From positions 54,981,749-55,045,748 of the forward strand of contig CM047426.1 of assembly GCA_026168455.1 (NCBI GenBank): a stretch of 64,000 bases of DNA, in the 5' to 3' direction. The notes below the pieces were generated by a model. That model did no database searches and was not told the origin of the DNA. It was given only the letters and a program-made list of their open reading frames with translations. Positions 32,350 through 45,356 of the stretch are shown here, piece after piece. Positions within the stretch are counted from its first letter, which is position 1. Each line of letters opens with the position of its first letter. The translations under genes were made by a program, and so were the position numbers. This stretch comes from Theocolax elegans. Lineage: Eukaryota > Arthropoda > Insecta > Hymenoptera > Cerocephalidae.

Positions 32350-33359
32350 GTATGTTGAAAATTTACTAAATGTAATTAAAGTGCATGTAACTTAATAAGA
32401 TAACATATAAGACTTCGACGCAGCAAATAGAATAACTGAAATATTGTTAGCGATCAGTTGGCGATTTTTGACTATAAGTATTTCATGATATACTTTCAGA
32501 GGGTTTAAAATTTCACAAATTATAGTTGAAAACTTACTATGATTTAAATCATATTTTAATGCAAAACCAAATCAAATATTTTTACCTAATCACTATTTTG
32601 GATAACGAGTAAAAAATACGAAGTGACTGTGTTCTCCGCATTATTTCTACCACCGTAAGGTACCCAATAGTTGATCGTGAATAAATTTCTGATCAGTATA
32701 TCATTTTAATAAAATAATAAAGTTTACAGAAATTAAATCGTAGCTACATACACTTTAAAGCTTAAACAATCAATAATTGGCTAGTAGTCTTAACTAAGAA
32801 TTGGTATACGTACCGAGAATTTACTGATCAGAAATTGGTACTTCCCACTTTTTTTTCTTAGATTGTTGTTTACTTAAAAATTATCAGATACTTTATTTTT
32901 CTGATATGGTCAAAAGAATGTATAATACTTACAATTTCTGTAAGTGTATATATACATTTAGTAGTCTTTATAAAAATAAAATTATTCTATGAACATACGG
33001 AACTGCCTTATCTGATCAACAACTGGATTTTTTGGAAATTTACTGACCTTAAGTCACTAAAAAGTCATATATATTGATTTTTGACATTGTTCGACACAAT
33101 TGATAATACTGAAAAAAATCACAGATACATCTAATTACATGCACGTTGTGTGTACCAAACCGCTTAGTGGCATAATTAATAGGATAAAAGATATACACTT
33201 TTTTCTGTAAAGCTAACTGCAAAAATAAAAAAGTTCAACATGAGTATCAATTGCCGATGAACAAGAACTTTTTTAATTCAAGATAATTATATTTAATTTT
33301 TAAAATATTGGTAGATTCTTCTTTTCATTTGCAACAAAAAATATCTCTATAAATTTTCG
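32350..33359 (+). other. Start of the following intron, AT-rich
   Basis: No coding or repeat signal is recognised between the exon and the CT-rich tract at 33360. Confidence 0.5.
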
Positions 33360-33435
33360 GGACCTCGCTCACACTCTCGCACTCTATCACTTTCTCTCAT
33401 TCTCTCTCTCATTCTCTTTCTCTCTCGCTCTCTGT
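33360..33435 (+). repeat. CT-rich microsatellite before the CR1/L2-like element
   Basis: A degenerate CTCTCATTCTCTCT tract. It strongly resembles the tract following the 3' end of the retrotransposon (37330 onwards), so the element may lie inside a pre-existing CT-rich array. Confidence 0.8.
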
Positions 33436-33699
33436 GAGTATTGACGGCTGCTACTGTAATCGATCTCCTGAAAAGCAAGTGTATTGCATTAATTTCGCCT
33501 CCGGGCGGTTTTTTTCACGTCGTCCTTGCATGCGAAATTTTGCAAGATTGCTCGGGGAGTGTTATCTCTGCCTTTCCTGGCGTCTTGCTCCTGGACGACG
33601 GATTCATGTAAGTCTTGTTTGAAGGTTAGATTTACAAAAATTCCACGTGTTTTATGAAATGCGAGGGACCCATCATGTTGAATCCCACTGAGTTTATTA

Positions 33700-34317
33700 C
33701 GGCCCGAGTAAATTGGTAATCATAGAGGGGGAGGGATATAGGGGGTATAAATTGCGATACACTTAATAAAAGCAAAGCTTTGGCGACTGTTGGTTTGGAG
33801 ATTAAACCTGACGTTAAGTTATCTCCACGACTACTTGTATATGACCTGCCTGTTGATTTAACAGGTGATGTTATCGCGAAATGCATAGCCGAACAAAATT
33901 TCCCGGATCGCACTAATTTAGACCTCCGTGTAGTGTATTTGTATCCTGCTCGTAACAAAAAGTTTCGCTCCTGCATCATTGAGGTCGATCCCGTCGTTCG
34001 CACGCAACTTCTTAAGAGCAAATCGATAAATGTTAATTGGCTTCGCTGTAGAATCGATGAGTATGTCTCTATTACGCAATGTTTTAAACTGCTTTGGCTT
34101 CCGTCATGTTGCAGCGGGATGCAAAGCTAAAAAATGCTGCTCTTTTTGTGCTGGCGAACACTCCCCCACGGAATGCAAAGATATAAAGCACTTAAAATGC
34201 AAAAACTGCAGCGACGCTAATCTAGCCAATTTTGCTCACACTGCTGTCGATAAAACTAAGTGCCCGTCGCTTCGTAAGCGTATCGAGCGTAAAATCTCGT
34301 GTATTAATCATGGATAA
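33700..34317 (+). pseudogene. CR1/L2/Daphne-like ORF1 with zinc knuckles
   Basis: The first frame (readable from about 33740, no clear ATG) encodes a small RRM-like or pre-finger domain (LSPRLLVYDLPVDLTGD, LRVVYLYPARNKKFRSCIIE). A frameshift near 34085 leads into three zinc knuckles: CFGFRHVAAGC, CSFCAGEHSPTEC and a wider CKNCSDA...H...C. The protein ends at TAA 34315-34317, overlapping the ORF2 start at 34310 by 8 bases. The role is RNA binding and particle formation for retrotransposition. The roughly 260 bp between the CT tract and this frame would be the 5' untranslated region. Confidence 0.7.
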
Positions 34318-37083
34318 TTTAACCATCGGCCATGTCAATGCTCAATCATTGTGTGCGCATTATGTTGACATCGAATGCTTCATCCGCCAGCGCTCCTTTC
34401 ATGTTTTCGGAGTTAGCGAGACCTGGCTAAAGGATTATACTGACCGTAGTTTGTTTAATATTTCTAATTATAATTTTTATCGGACAGGACTTTATGTTAG
34501 CTCGATGTTTCACTCAAGAGTAGTCGCCTTCTCCTATTATGGTAACTTTTACGTAAAAAAACCTGAATTTTTGCTTGTAGAGATCGTAATCAAACATTGC
34601 ATTTCTTTATTTGTTATCGTATATAATCCACCGAAGGCAGGTTTCTGGTCCGAGGTTGAAGTGGCCATTCTTAATTGCTCTTCGCGCTTCGATTGCTTAG
34701 TGATGCTTGGCGATCTAAATATTGATTGGAATGTTCCTTCGACACCTAGAAATATCTTGATGACTTCATTGTCAGTTTTGGGCCCTTGCGTCGTCCCTTT
34801 CTCAGCCATTCATCATACTGATAGCTCAGAGTCCACTATTGATTATGTGTGTGTTCAAGATCTCGATACTGTTAGCGCTTATGAACAGCTGATTTTGCCT
34901 GCTGTTTCTAAGCATGATGCTTAATGTGTTCGGCTAGCTCTCGACGTATCAAATACAAGTTGCCATACTTTATCGTTCAGTTCGCTCCGTCATTTCAAAT
35001 CGATGGACTTTTTGAGAGATCTTGATATGCAGCCCTTGAACGTAGTCACCCGGGAATTATCTGTGGACAGTAAGGTTCAATCTTTTTCTTCCATGCTTAT
35101 CGAAACTTATAGTTTGCATGCCCCGTTGGTTACCATCACCCCGCCGCATAAAAGGTCTCCTGCTTGGATAACTGACGAAATTAAGAGTCTCATCTTTACT
35201 CGCGATAAAGCTTACCGGAATTATAAACGTCATAGTTTGTCTAGTCTCCGTCTCGTCTTCAATCGCCTGCGCAATAGAGTAAAGTGTGTTATCAGGAATG
35301 CCAGGTTCCATTACTTTTGTACTAAATTTCGTTCGTGCAATAACAGCAAGGCGATTTGGAAAGTTGTAGATCAACTAGGTGTAAAGGGTCCTACTTTAAC
35401 TACCGCGACTCTTCCTGTGTCCCCGGATATTCTTAATAGATATTACATAGGTGATCAAGTTTCTAAGAAGTCGTCCCTCCTTCAGGGACAACTTATAAAT
35501 TCAGATGCACGTTTTTATTTCTCGCACATCAGCTTAGATTCATTTTCTTTGGCTCTACAACGTCTACGTTCAAACGCATCTGGCCATGATGGTATTTCAC
35601 GTACCATTCTAGTTGACTCTCTTAGCATCACGAAGCCTATTTTACTTAATATTTTCGATTACTTTCTCCAATCAGGAATCTTTCCAAGTTTCTGGAAGCA
35701 TGCGATAGTCCGGGCTATTCCTAAGATAAAGAATGCAGTCAGTCCCCAAGACCTTCGCCCAATAAGCATCCTCTGTACCCCTTCAAAGTTGTTAAAAGCT
35801 GTTGCATGTAGTCAGATCGATTCTTATATTACCGCATTTAACATCATAGATGAGTTTCAATCCGGGTTTAGGAAGATTCATAGTGCAGCCACTGCACTCA
35901 TAAAAATCACTGATGATCTTCGCAAGGCTGTTGACGACGACATGGTCTCTCTGATCGTCGCTATTGACTTCAAGCAGGCCTTTGACAGGGTGGACTTTGA
36001 CTTGCTGTGCTATAAACTTAAATTATACGGTTTTTCTACCCCTGCAGTGAATTGAATTTAATCCTTCTTAAATGATCGAACTCCAACGGTTGTTTGCCCC
36101 AGTGGTCACTCCTCAAGTAGTTTAAGGCGCCTGCACGGAGTTCCGCAGGGCTCTTTGCTGGGACCGTTACTTTTCATGTTATTTATTAATGACCTCCCAC
36201 GCTGCTTAGAATATTGTAAGTACCATCTATACGCGGACGACTTTTGTATAATTTTCCTGTCCTTATCGCAACCGCTCTGATGCAATTCAAAAACTCAACC
36301 AAGACTCGTCGAATGTGCTTAGTTGGTCGTCTTCAAACAGTCTGCCTGTCAATGCTAACAAGACTAGGGCTATGTGGGTCGGCAGCCGAAGCTGTGTCAG
36401 TAGAGTAGATCAAGATACTTTACCTCTCTTAACTCTGGGAACCTCCACCATTGATTTTTGTGATAAGGTAAAACTCTTGGGCGTAGTCATTGACCCTACT
36501 TTGACTTTTGTTAACCAAACGCAGTTCATTTCTTGTAGTAGTTTCGCCTCCATAAGCCGGCTAAAACGTAACGCGGATACTATGCCCCGTTTTGTGATGA
36601 CCTTGCTGGCCAGGTCTCTCGTTTTATCTCACTTTGACTATTGCGCTCCATTATTCTTTGGTCTTACCGGTGAGCTTTCTCTCAGAATGCTTTTCCATGA
36701 ATGCTTCTCTTCGGTTCATCTCTGGGAAAAAGAAAAGCGACCACATCGCTGGCGAGTATGCGAATTTTGAAATTATGCCTTTTTTAAACAGAGTTCAGTA
36801 CTTAACTATTACGTTACTTGCGAAGGTTCTGCACACTCGTGAACCTAAGTATTTATTTTGTAAATTTGTTTTTAAAGACCCATGTACTATGGGTTCTAAG
36901 CGCGTTTCCCCTTTAGCTCTAGTAACCAACTTTTGTAAAACTTCGACTGGCCAGGCTGCTTTTGCGATCTATGCGACTCGCTTATGGAACAAACTACCGA
37001 TGGACCTGCGTGAGAGATATAAACGTTCTTGCTTTAAATTTAAGTTGTGTAAGTTTTTTCTTTGTGAGACAATTAGTTTATAA
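34310..37083 (+). pseudogene. CR1/L2/Daphne-like ORF2: endonuclease and reverse transcriptase
   Basis: The endonuclease domain (34310-34924) has IGHVNAQSL, FGVSETWLKD, MLGDLNIDWN, ESTIDYVCV and SKHDA, i.e. all main AP-endonuclease motifs. A TAA at 34922 ends this frame. RT (35003-36055) has SNASGHDGISRTIL, SFWKHAIVRAIPKIKN, DLRPISILCTPSKLL, EFQSGFRKIHSA and motif A AIDFKQAFDRVDF. After a TGA at 36053-36055 it continues with [20 protein letters not shown] and the catalytic LYADDF (about 36225-36240). A frameshift near 36250 leads into SWSSSNSLPVNANKT, and a further shift near 36740 into the C-terminus, ending in ATRLWNKLPMDLRERYKRSC. That ending is typical of CR1/L2/Daphne-type elements rather than R1. 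Two stops and two or more frameshifts make it inactive. Confidence 0.82.
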
Positions 37084-37292
37084 GTAGTTTTTTATTTTTG
37101 TTTTTACTTTTATTTTATTTATTTTTTGATCTTTTTATGTGTTATTTATTATTTAAGGGTTAGAATAGTCATAACTGCGTAATTCACCGGATTTCTGTCC
37201 GGTTTGTAATGGGTTAATTTATTACGTCTTTGTAATTTATTTTATCCTGTATGACTTTGGCCAATTAGGACCTTGAGTCCTTGGACAATAAA

Positions 37293-37330
<38 letters not shown>

Positions 37331-38114
37331 ATCTCTTACTCTCTCTCTTACTCTCTCTCTCTCTCTTTCTCACTCTCTCTATCTATCTCTCTCTCTATCT
37401 CTCTCTTTCTATCTCTATCTCTCATTCTCTCACTCATTCTCTATCTCTCTCCCTCACACTCCCTCATTCTTACTCACGCTCTCCCTCTCACAGTCCCTCA
37501 TTCTTACTCACTCTCACTCTCGCACTCCCTCACTCTCTTTCATTCTCACCCACTCTCTCCCTCTCACAGTCCCTCATTCTTACTCACTCTCACTCTCGCA
37601 GATCCCTCACTCTCCCTCATTCTACTCGCTCTCACTCTCGCAACTCTATCTATTCATAATATGTATACGGAGATCTTTCCCCGAAATACCAGATAAAGAT
37701 TCTATCTATCATCTCTCTCTCTCTATCTCCTCATTCTCCCTCATCTTAATAATTATAATATTAATTTTTTGTCAGTAATATGAAGCATTAACTTATGTAA
37801 CATAGTAATCATAAAATATATATGTTTTAAGTATTTTTCGCAAAAATTTGTGAGTTTTTACAAAATCGCTCAAAAAGATAACTTTAATAAAATGTAGATA
37901 GATATTGTAGTTTTTATTTTTGTTTTTACTTTTATTTTATTTATTTTTTGATCTTTTTATGTGTTATTTATTATTTAAGGGTTAGAATAGTCATAACTGC
38001 GTAATTCACCGGATTTCTGTCCGGTTTGTAATGGGTTAATTTATTACGTCTTTGTAATTTATTTTATCCTGTATGACTTTGGCCAATTAGGACCTTGAGT
38101 CCTTGGACAATAAA

Positions 38115-38152
<38 letters not shown>

Positions 38153-38730
38153 ATCTCTTACTCTCTCTCTTACTCTCTCTCTCTCTCTTTCTCACTCTCT
38201 CTATCTATCTCTCTCTCTATCTCTCTCTTTCTATCTCTATCTCTCATTCTCTCACTCATTCTCTATCTCTCTCCCTCACACTCCCTCATTCTTACTCACT
38301 CTCTCCCTCTCACAGTCCCTCATTCTTACTCACTCTCACTCTCGCACTCCCTCACTCTCTTTCATTCTCACCCACTCTCTCCCTCTCACAGTCCCTCATT
38401 CTTACTCACTCTCACTCTCGCACTCCCTCACTCTCCCTCATTCTAACTCGCTCTCACTCTCGCACTCTATCTATTCATAATATGTATACGGAGATCTTTC
38501 CCCGAAATACCAGATAAAGATTCTATCTATCTCATTCTCTCTCTCTATCTCTCATTCTCCCTCATTTTCACTATCTGCCTATCTGTCTCTCTATCTCTCC
38601 CTCTCAGTGTCTCTTTCGCTCTTTCTCATTCACTCTCACGCCAAGATGATGTTTGTCAGACGGACGGACATTATAATTTATCGTTTTTATTTTTTAATAT
38701 AACTTAATAATTATAATATTAATTTTTTTG
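37084..38730 (+). repeat. 3' UTR and TATC/CT tail of the element, duplicated in tandem
   Basis: The 3' UTR (GTAATTCACCGGATTTCTGTC, CCAATTAGGACCTTGAGTCC) ends in (TATC)n at about 37294-37330 and runs into a long CT-rich tract. The block from about 37086 recurs at about 37908, an offset of 822 bp, including 3' UTR, TATC tail and CT tract. The second CT tract is longer at its right end (38535-38645) than the first. Long Ser/Leu/Tyr frames here are low-complexity artefacts. Confidence 0.88.
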
Positions 38731-38884
38731 TCAGTAATATGAAGCATTAACTTATGTAACATAGTAATCATAAAATATATATGTTTTAAGTATTTTTCGC
38801 AAAAATTTGTGAGTTTTTACAAAATCGCTCAAAAAGATAACTTTAATAAAATGTAGATAGATATTGTGGTTTTTATTTTGGTAA

Positions 38885-39530
38885 CTACTTTATTTGTTTT
38901 CGTTATTCTAAAAAAAAGTATAGTGTCATTCCAATTACACTTTTAGAATAGATATCTAATAGTTAATCTGTTTTTACGCGTATATTTTTCTACGTAAAAC
39001 AATAACTTAAATTCTTGTTATACTTAAGCAACTTTCGCAACAGGGTTACCATTTAGGCATTTTCTGTCCTCTGTTATCGAATGTAAATGAGGTCATACTG
39101 TGTGAATGCAACAAAGAAACAATACCTCTTTCTAGCAACACTATTTCGCAATAGGAAATACTGAATTCACAATGGATACGACAAGCATTTTTGTTAAAAA
39201 GGACATATTTTCAGAAAGGTATATCATACACATAATATATTTTATAATTTTTTGTCGTCACATGTCTAACAGCAATAGTAATGAACAATAGTATTTATAA
39301 TAATATTCGTTTGTGCGAAATTAATTTCTCGAAATCTAATAAAACAGAAATTTCTCTTTTCTATTGTTTTTAAATAAAATACTACTTGCACCACCGTTGA
39401 TTAAGTGTTTCTGCAGTACATTTTGATTTACTAATCATGTACGATTTCGAATTAATTGTATCTATTCATATCATATATCGTAATAAATAAGTTTTGGCAC
39501 TTAATGTAATTGCACTGAAAAAAAATTTTT
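38885..39530. repeat. Arm related to the 15717-18226 palindrome
   Basis: The phrases aattaatttctcgaaatctaataaaa, aaatttctcttttctattg and aaataaaatactacttgcaccaccg parallel the inner part of the giant palindrome arm (about 16680-16785). Only one arm orientation is recognised here, so this is a diverged, rearranged relative. It is repeated at about 41546-42190 by the 2661-bp duplication. Confidence 0.5.
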
Positions 39531-39574
39531 TCCTAACGCGGTGAGCGAAATTCGATTTCCGAGGCCTGTTTTGC

Positions 39575-39649
39575 GTGGGCAAAATACCACATTCCCTCAC
39601 TAGTGAGCAAAATACTTTTGAGAGTGGGGGAATGAACTATTTTGCCCAC
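39575..39649. repeat. 75-bp imperfect hairpin
   Basis: GTGGGCAAAATA pairs with TATTTTGCCCAC, and inside it CATTCCCTCACT pairs with AGTGGGGGAATG (one mismatch), around a loop of about 20 bases. The second copy lies at about 42236-42310 in the duplicate. The function is unknown; it may be a transposon-end structure. Confidence 0.8.
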
Positions 39650-39814
39650 TCAAAAATAAATAATTTCCATAACTTATAGACTGCTATGTTTTGATGTTAT
39701 TTTGACTAAGGTAAACGTATAACGAAGTCAACACTTCTTATTGTTCTCACTGAGGTGACCCTTTGTTTTCTGCTATATTGAAACTTGAAACTCGGCATTC
39801 TAAATGCAATTTAT

Positions 39815-40000
39815 TTTTGAAAAAATGGACTTATTGGCCATGTTTATCACTTAATACCTCAAAATCTAACAATTTTTTCTTATATACAATAAATTTGAAA
39901 AAGTTTATAAACTTTTTCAAATTTAATGTACATAAGAAAAAATTGTTAGATTTTGAGTTATGTAGTGATAAAAATGGCCAATAAGTCATTTTTTTTAAAA
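39815..40000. repeat. 186-bp near-perfect foldback
   Basis: The left arm (tggacttattggccat..., to about 39905) is complementary to the right arm (...atggccaataagtca) with a tip at AAAGTTTATAAACTTT. The frames on both strands here are symmetric artefacts. The second copy is at about 42476-42662. The right flank runs to a (TA)n at 40152-40182 and resembles a transposon end (cacttcacatggaatctccc). Confidence 0.85.
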
Positions 40001-40149
40001 AATTCGATTTTTTGATTGGTTACAGCTCTGGTACTAATTGAAATTTAGGTCTAAAAATTTAGCTACACTCTATTCAAGTAGTTTTCTACTGATTCCATAC
40101 ATTAAAACAACATTCGATTTTTTACCTGGATCACTTCACATGGAATCTC

Positions 40150-40183
<34 letters not shown>

Positions 40184-40188
<5 letters not shown>

Positions 40189-40928
40189 CGGTAAGCGAGT
40201 TACCGATCAGGTAAGCAACGCGAAAGAGGATATACAGCGCGGCGCGCGCAGGGAACGCGCGCGAGAAACGTGCGCAAGAGAAGTACCGGGAGAGAGATCG
40301 CGCTCGATCGGCAGCAACATCGTGTTGACAACTGCCGAGTGATTTTTACGGGATAAAAGAGCAAAAGGACTGTTGTGCGTTGTGTGTGGGTGTAAGAATC
40401 TTCTCCCCACTAACCTCCACGTCGACGTGTGCAGCAGCACCTCTCACAGGCAGTGAGAAAAGAGGCACGGTGTGTCCAACCTTCTCGACCGTTGGAGAGA
40501 GAGAGAGAGAGAGAGAGAGATACACGAGTACCAGCTCTCTCTCAGTGGCACAGCTTTTTCCCGCCGAAGCGAGATAATCAGATACGCGGTAAGTGGTGCA
40601 CCACGTTTAGACCCGCGTGTCTAATTAATATTTTGCGTCCCGATTTACCTGGTACGGTCCAGGAGAGGAAGCGTTCCTCCTTTCCCCCCTCTCGTGACAA
40701 TACCCGCACGGATAGAAAGGTCGGTGGTTCGCGGGAGCCACTTCACGAGAGAAGGCGCGCGGGACGTAGGAAGCTTCTACGTCAAAGCTGTCTACGTCAG
40801 AAGTACATACGTCACACGGTGTGACGTATGCCATCAGGTTAAGCAGCCGGTCATATCCGGATCGGTTGCTCATAATCTACTGTTAAATAGATTTTAACTG
40901 ATTGTTTTCGCGCTGACCTCGGGGGTAG
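40184..40928 (-). repeat. Family A repeat, inverted, cut at duplication junction (A3)
   Basis: It starts TATAACGGTAAGCGAG, the complement of the family A right end, directly after a (TA)n. It contains the CRE-like palindrome at 40808-40828 and a (GA)n at about 40495-40521. It ends at the duplication junction rather than at its own end. Confidence 0.8.
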
Positions 40929-42811
40929 TCTCTCCCTCACACTCCCTCATTCTTACTCACTCTCTCCCTCTCACAGTCCCTCATTCTTACTCACTCTCAC
41001 TCTCGCACTCCCTCACTCTCTTTCATTCTCACCCACTCTCTCCCTCTCACAGTCCCTCATTCTTACTCACTCTCACTCTCGCACTCCCTCACTCTCCCTC
41101 ATTCTAACTCGCTCTCACTCTCGCACTCTATCTATTCATAATATGTATACGGAGATCTTTCCCCGAAATACCAGATAAAGATTCTATCTATCTCATTCTC
41201 TCTCTCTATCTCTCATTCTCCCTCATTTTCACTATCTGCCTATCTGTCTCTCTATCTCTCCCTCTCAGTGTCTCTTTCGCTCTTTCTCATTCACTCTCAC
41301 GCCAAGATGATGTTTGTCAGACGGACGGACATTATAATTTATCGTTTTTATTTTTTAATATAACTTAATAATTATAATATTAATTTTTTTGTCAGTAATA
41401 TGAAGCATTAACTTATGTAACATAGTAATCATAAAATATATATGTTTTAAGTATTTTTCGCAAAAATTTGTGAGTTTTTACAAAATCGCTCAAAAAGATA
41501 ACTTTAATAAAATGTAGATAGATATTGTGGTTTTTATTTTGGTAACTACTTTATTTGTTTTCGTTATTCTAAAAAAAAGTATAGTGTCATTCCAATTACA
41601 CTTTTAGAATAGATATCTAATAGTTAATCTGTTTTTACGCGTATATTTTTCTACGTAAAACAATAACTTAAATTCTTGTTATACTTAAGCAACTTTCGCA
41701 ACAGGGTTACCATTTAGGCATTTTCTGTCCTCTGTTATCGAATGTAAATGAGGTCATACTGTGTGAATGCAACAAAGAAACAATACCTCTTTCTAGCAAC
41801 ACTATTTCGCAATAGGAAATACTGAATTCACAATGGATACGACAAGCATTTTTGTTAAAAAGGACATATTTTCAGAAAGGTATATCATACACATAATATA
41901 TTTTATAATTTTTTGTCGTCACATGTCTAACAGCAATAGTAATGAACAATAGTATTTATAATAATATTCGTTTGTGCGAAATTAATTTCTCGAAATCTAA
42001 TAAAACAGAAATTTCTCTTTTCTATTGTTTTTAAATAAAATACTACTTGCACCACCGTTGATTAAGTGTTTCTGCAGTACATTTTGATTTACTAATCATG
42101 TACGATTTCGAATTAATTGTATCTATTCATATCATATATCGTAATAAATAAGTTTTGGCACTTAATGTAATTGCACTGAAAAAAAATTTTTTCCTAACGC
42201 GGTGAGCGAAATTCGATTTCCGAGGCCTGTTTTGCGTGGGCAAAATACCACATTCCCTCACTAGTGAGCAAAATACTTTTGAGAGTGGGGGAATGAACTA
42301 TTTTGCCCACTCAAAAATAAATAATTTCCATAACTTATAGACTGCTATGTTTTGATGTTATTTTGACTAAGGTAAACGTATAACGAAGTCAACACTTCTT
42401 ATTGTTCTCACTGAGGTGACCCTTTGTTTTCTGCTATATTGAAACTTGAAACTCGGCATTCTAAATGCAATTTATTTTTGAAAAAATGGACTTATTGGCC
42501 ATGTTTATCACTTAATACCTCAAAATCTAACAATTTTTTCTTATATACAATAAATTTGAAAAAGTTTATAAACTTTTTCAAATTTAATGTACATAAGAAA
42601 AAATTGTTAGATTTTGAGTTATGTAGTGATAAAAATGGCCAATAAGTCATTTTTTTTTAAAAAATTCGATTTTTTGATTGGTTACAGCTCTGGTACTAAT
42701 TGAAATTTAGGTCTAAAAATTTAGCTACACTCTATTCAAGTAGTTTTCTACTGATTCCATACATTAAAACAACATTCGATTTTTTACCTGGATCACTTCA
42801 CATGGAATCTC

Positions 42812-42845
<34 letters not shown>

Positions 42846-42850
<5 letters not shown>

Positions 42851-43975
42851 CGGTAAGCGAGTTACCGATCAGGTAAGCAACGCGAAAGAGGATATACAGC
42901 GCGGCGCGCGCAGGGAACGCGCGCGAGAAACGTGCGCAAGAGAAGTACCGGGAGAGAGATCGCGCTCGATCGGCAGCAACATCGTGTTGACAACTGCCGA
43001 GTGATTTTTACGGGATAAAAGAGCAAAAGGACTGTTGTGCGTTGTGTGTGGGTGTAAGAATCTTCTCCCCACTAACCTCCACGTCGACGTGTGCAGCAGC
43101 ACCTCTCACAGGCAGTGAGAAAAGAGGCACGGTGTGTCCAACCTTCTCGACCGTTGGAGAGAGAGAGAGAGAGAGAGAGAGATACACGAGTACCAGCTCT
43201 CTCTCAGTGGCACAGCTTTTTCCCGCCGAAGCGAGATAATCAGATACGCGGTAAGTGGTGCACCACGTTTAGACCCGCGTGTCTAATTAATATTTTGCGT
43301 CCCGATTTACCTGGTACGGTCCAGGAGAGGAAGCGTTCCTCCTTTCCCCCCTCTCGTGACAATACCCGCACGGATAGAAAGGTCGGTGGTTCGCGGGAGC
43401 CACTTCACGAGAGAAGGCGCGCGGGACGTAGGAAGCTTCTACGTCAAAGCTGTCTACGTCAGAAGTACATACGTCACACGGTGTGACGTATGCCATCAGG
43501 TTAAGCAGCCGGTCATATCCGGATCGGTTGCTCATAATCTACTGTTAAATAGATTTTAACTGATTGTTTTCGCGCTGACCTCGGGGGTAGTCATCGGTAC
43601 GACTCCCCATAAATTGTTAAAGTTTATTTGTTCTTAATTTATTAATATTTAATTGTTAATTTAATAAATTGACTCGGCGAGACAATCTTTCTCGCCGATT
43701 AACAATAATATCGATTGTTGATAGTGTATTACCGGTTACTGTCCTATCCTACGAATACCGCCCTGTCCGGTGTTTATCCTAGTTGGCAATTTTCGGCATA
43801 GGGCCCAACACACGGTATATAAGTCAAACGAGGTGTTTGACGTTGTTAACGGCATTGCACGGGAATCAAAGGGATTCCCGGTCGCATCGTGGGACTGCAC
43901 ACTTAAGGTTGGTAAGTTGGGACTGATTTAGCCTAACCGTGGGCCTTACATATCCCCAGTACCCACCCCGTTACA
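42846..43975 (-). repeat. Family A repeat, inverted, complete copy A4
   Basis: 1130 bp from TATAACGGTAAGCGAG to GTACCCACCCCGTTACA, with (TA)n on both sides. The internal hairpin is present as GGGAATC, AAA-type loop, GGATTCCC at about 43862-43881, and the CRE-like palindrome at 43470-43490. It aligns in reverse with 26327-27426. Confidence 0.82.
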
Positions 43976-45356
43976 ATATATATATATTATTGCTCTGCTA
44001 ACACGCAGGATATATATAGCCATATATATAGGTATAGACCCGAATACGCATAGCATATATTTTTTTTTCTCTATATAATTCAAGTTTCATTGCTTGCTAT
44101 ATATACGTATTTGCATTTGTTTATTTATTTTGCATATAATTTATTAATTGCTTATAAATCTTAATTGAGATTCGCCATTGCTTGCAATTTCTTTTTTTTG
44201 GGAGGGGGGAGTAAATAATAACCTTATTAAATTGAATTATTATACATATTAGTTGCAGCTTTCTTTGCACATTTTCCGTTCTTCTTAACATTGCAATTGT
44301 TATTTAATTTTTTTAGCCATTACCCCACCCGTATATTTTTTTTTATTTTTGCACTTAACCTAAAAATAAACCTATTGCCATTAGTTAGCCTAATTAACAG
44401 CTTAAATTTTTTTTCCTTCCCTCTTCTCTGTTCTCCTTTATAGCAGGTGTAATACATTTTTGCATAAACGTACGGAGTATATTTAATTATTTTTTTTAAA
44501 TTACGGAGTGCATTAAAAATATTACTTTTGCCGAGCGCATTAAAAATAATCATTTTTTTTCTTCCCTTTTTCTGTGTGCATTATTAAAATTTTTTTTTAT
44601 TTTGCGGTGCGCAAAAAAATTTTTTTTAATTTGCTGCGTGCTTTAAATTTTTTTTCCCTCTATCAAGCACCGTTTGCGGGCAATAAAATTTGTTTTTAAG
44701 TATTGCTAATTGCTTGCATAGTATATAACTTAACTAGAGGGTCCGAAATATGTAAAAGCTATACGCTATTACATTACAGGCACGATCGTTAAATGTTTTA
44801 AAAAAATAAACGACTATAACATTTAAAAGTTACTATAAAAATTAATTTTATTAATAGAAATTGATTGAAGTTTTCGATTGACTTATTTGCGTACATAGTA
44901 CATACATACAAGCATACATACAAGCATACATACATTTTCAAAAACGTTTAAAATGATTTATTTTACTAATTATTTATAGTATTACATTTTTCGCAATGGT
45001 GATATATTTATGTGTGAGGAATATATGATTCCAAGAAAAGTATACATATATTATATACGTATTTTACTTTTGACCTATAATAATGAAAAGGGATCGTTCT
45101 TTTCTTGATAGCTTGCTTTTCCTTTTCTATTAGTAATTGTATACAATAAATCCTTGTTTCGACATAAAATTAATTTTTAATAATTATTATATTAATTTAT
45201 TTACAATTATATTATATTATTTTATTATTTCTGATAATTAACAATAAAATTATTCTTCATTCTATACAATCCTTTAGGTTTCCAGCCCGATTCATAGTCT
45301 CATAAAAATGTCTTATTTTATCTAGTACCTCATAATCTATCTAAATTAAATAAAAG
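43976..45356. other. AT-rich stretch with degenerate T-tract repeats
   Basis: No gene. Around 44480-44670 a degenerate phrase of the type GTGCATTAAAA followed by a long T run recurs four to five times. A CATACATACAAG microsatellite lies at about 44903-44935. Confidence 0.5.

Larger units (their letters stand above)
38268..43592 (+). repeat. Head-to-tail duplication, unit about 2661 bp
   Basis: 38268-40928 recurs at 40929-43592. The unit covers the CT tract, an AT-rich old transposon arm, two hairpins, a (TA)n and a family A repeat. The left copy of family A is cut at the junction (gggggtagtc joined to tctccctcacac), while the right copy is complete. I saw only a single-base indel in a T run (about 40000 versus 42662) between the copies. 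Confidence 0.93.

Noticed and set aside
37273..38517. Long Ser/Leu/His/Tyr-rich open frames of 116-165 codons
   Set aside because: They are low-complexity CT and TATC repeats, open in more than one frame and duplicated with the tail.
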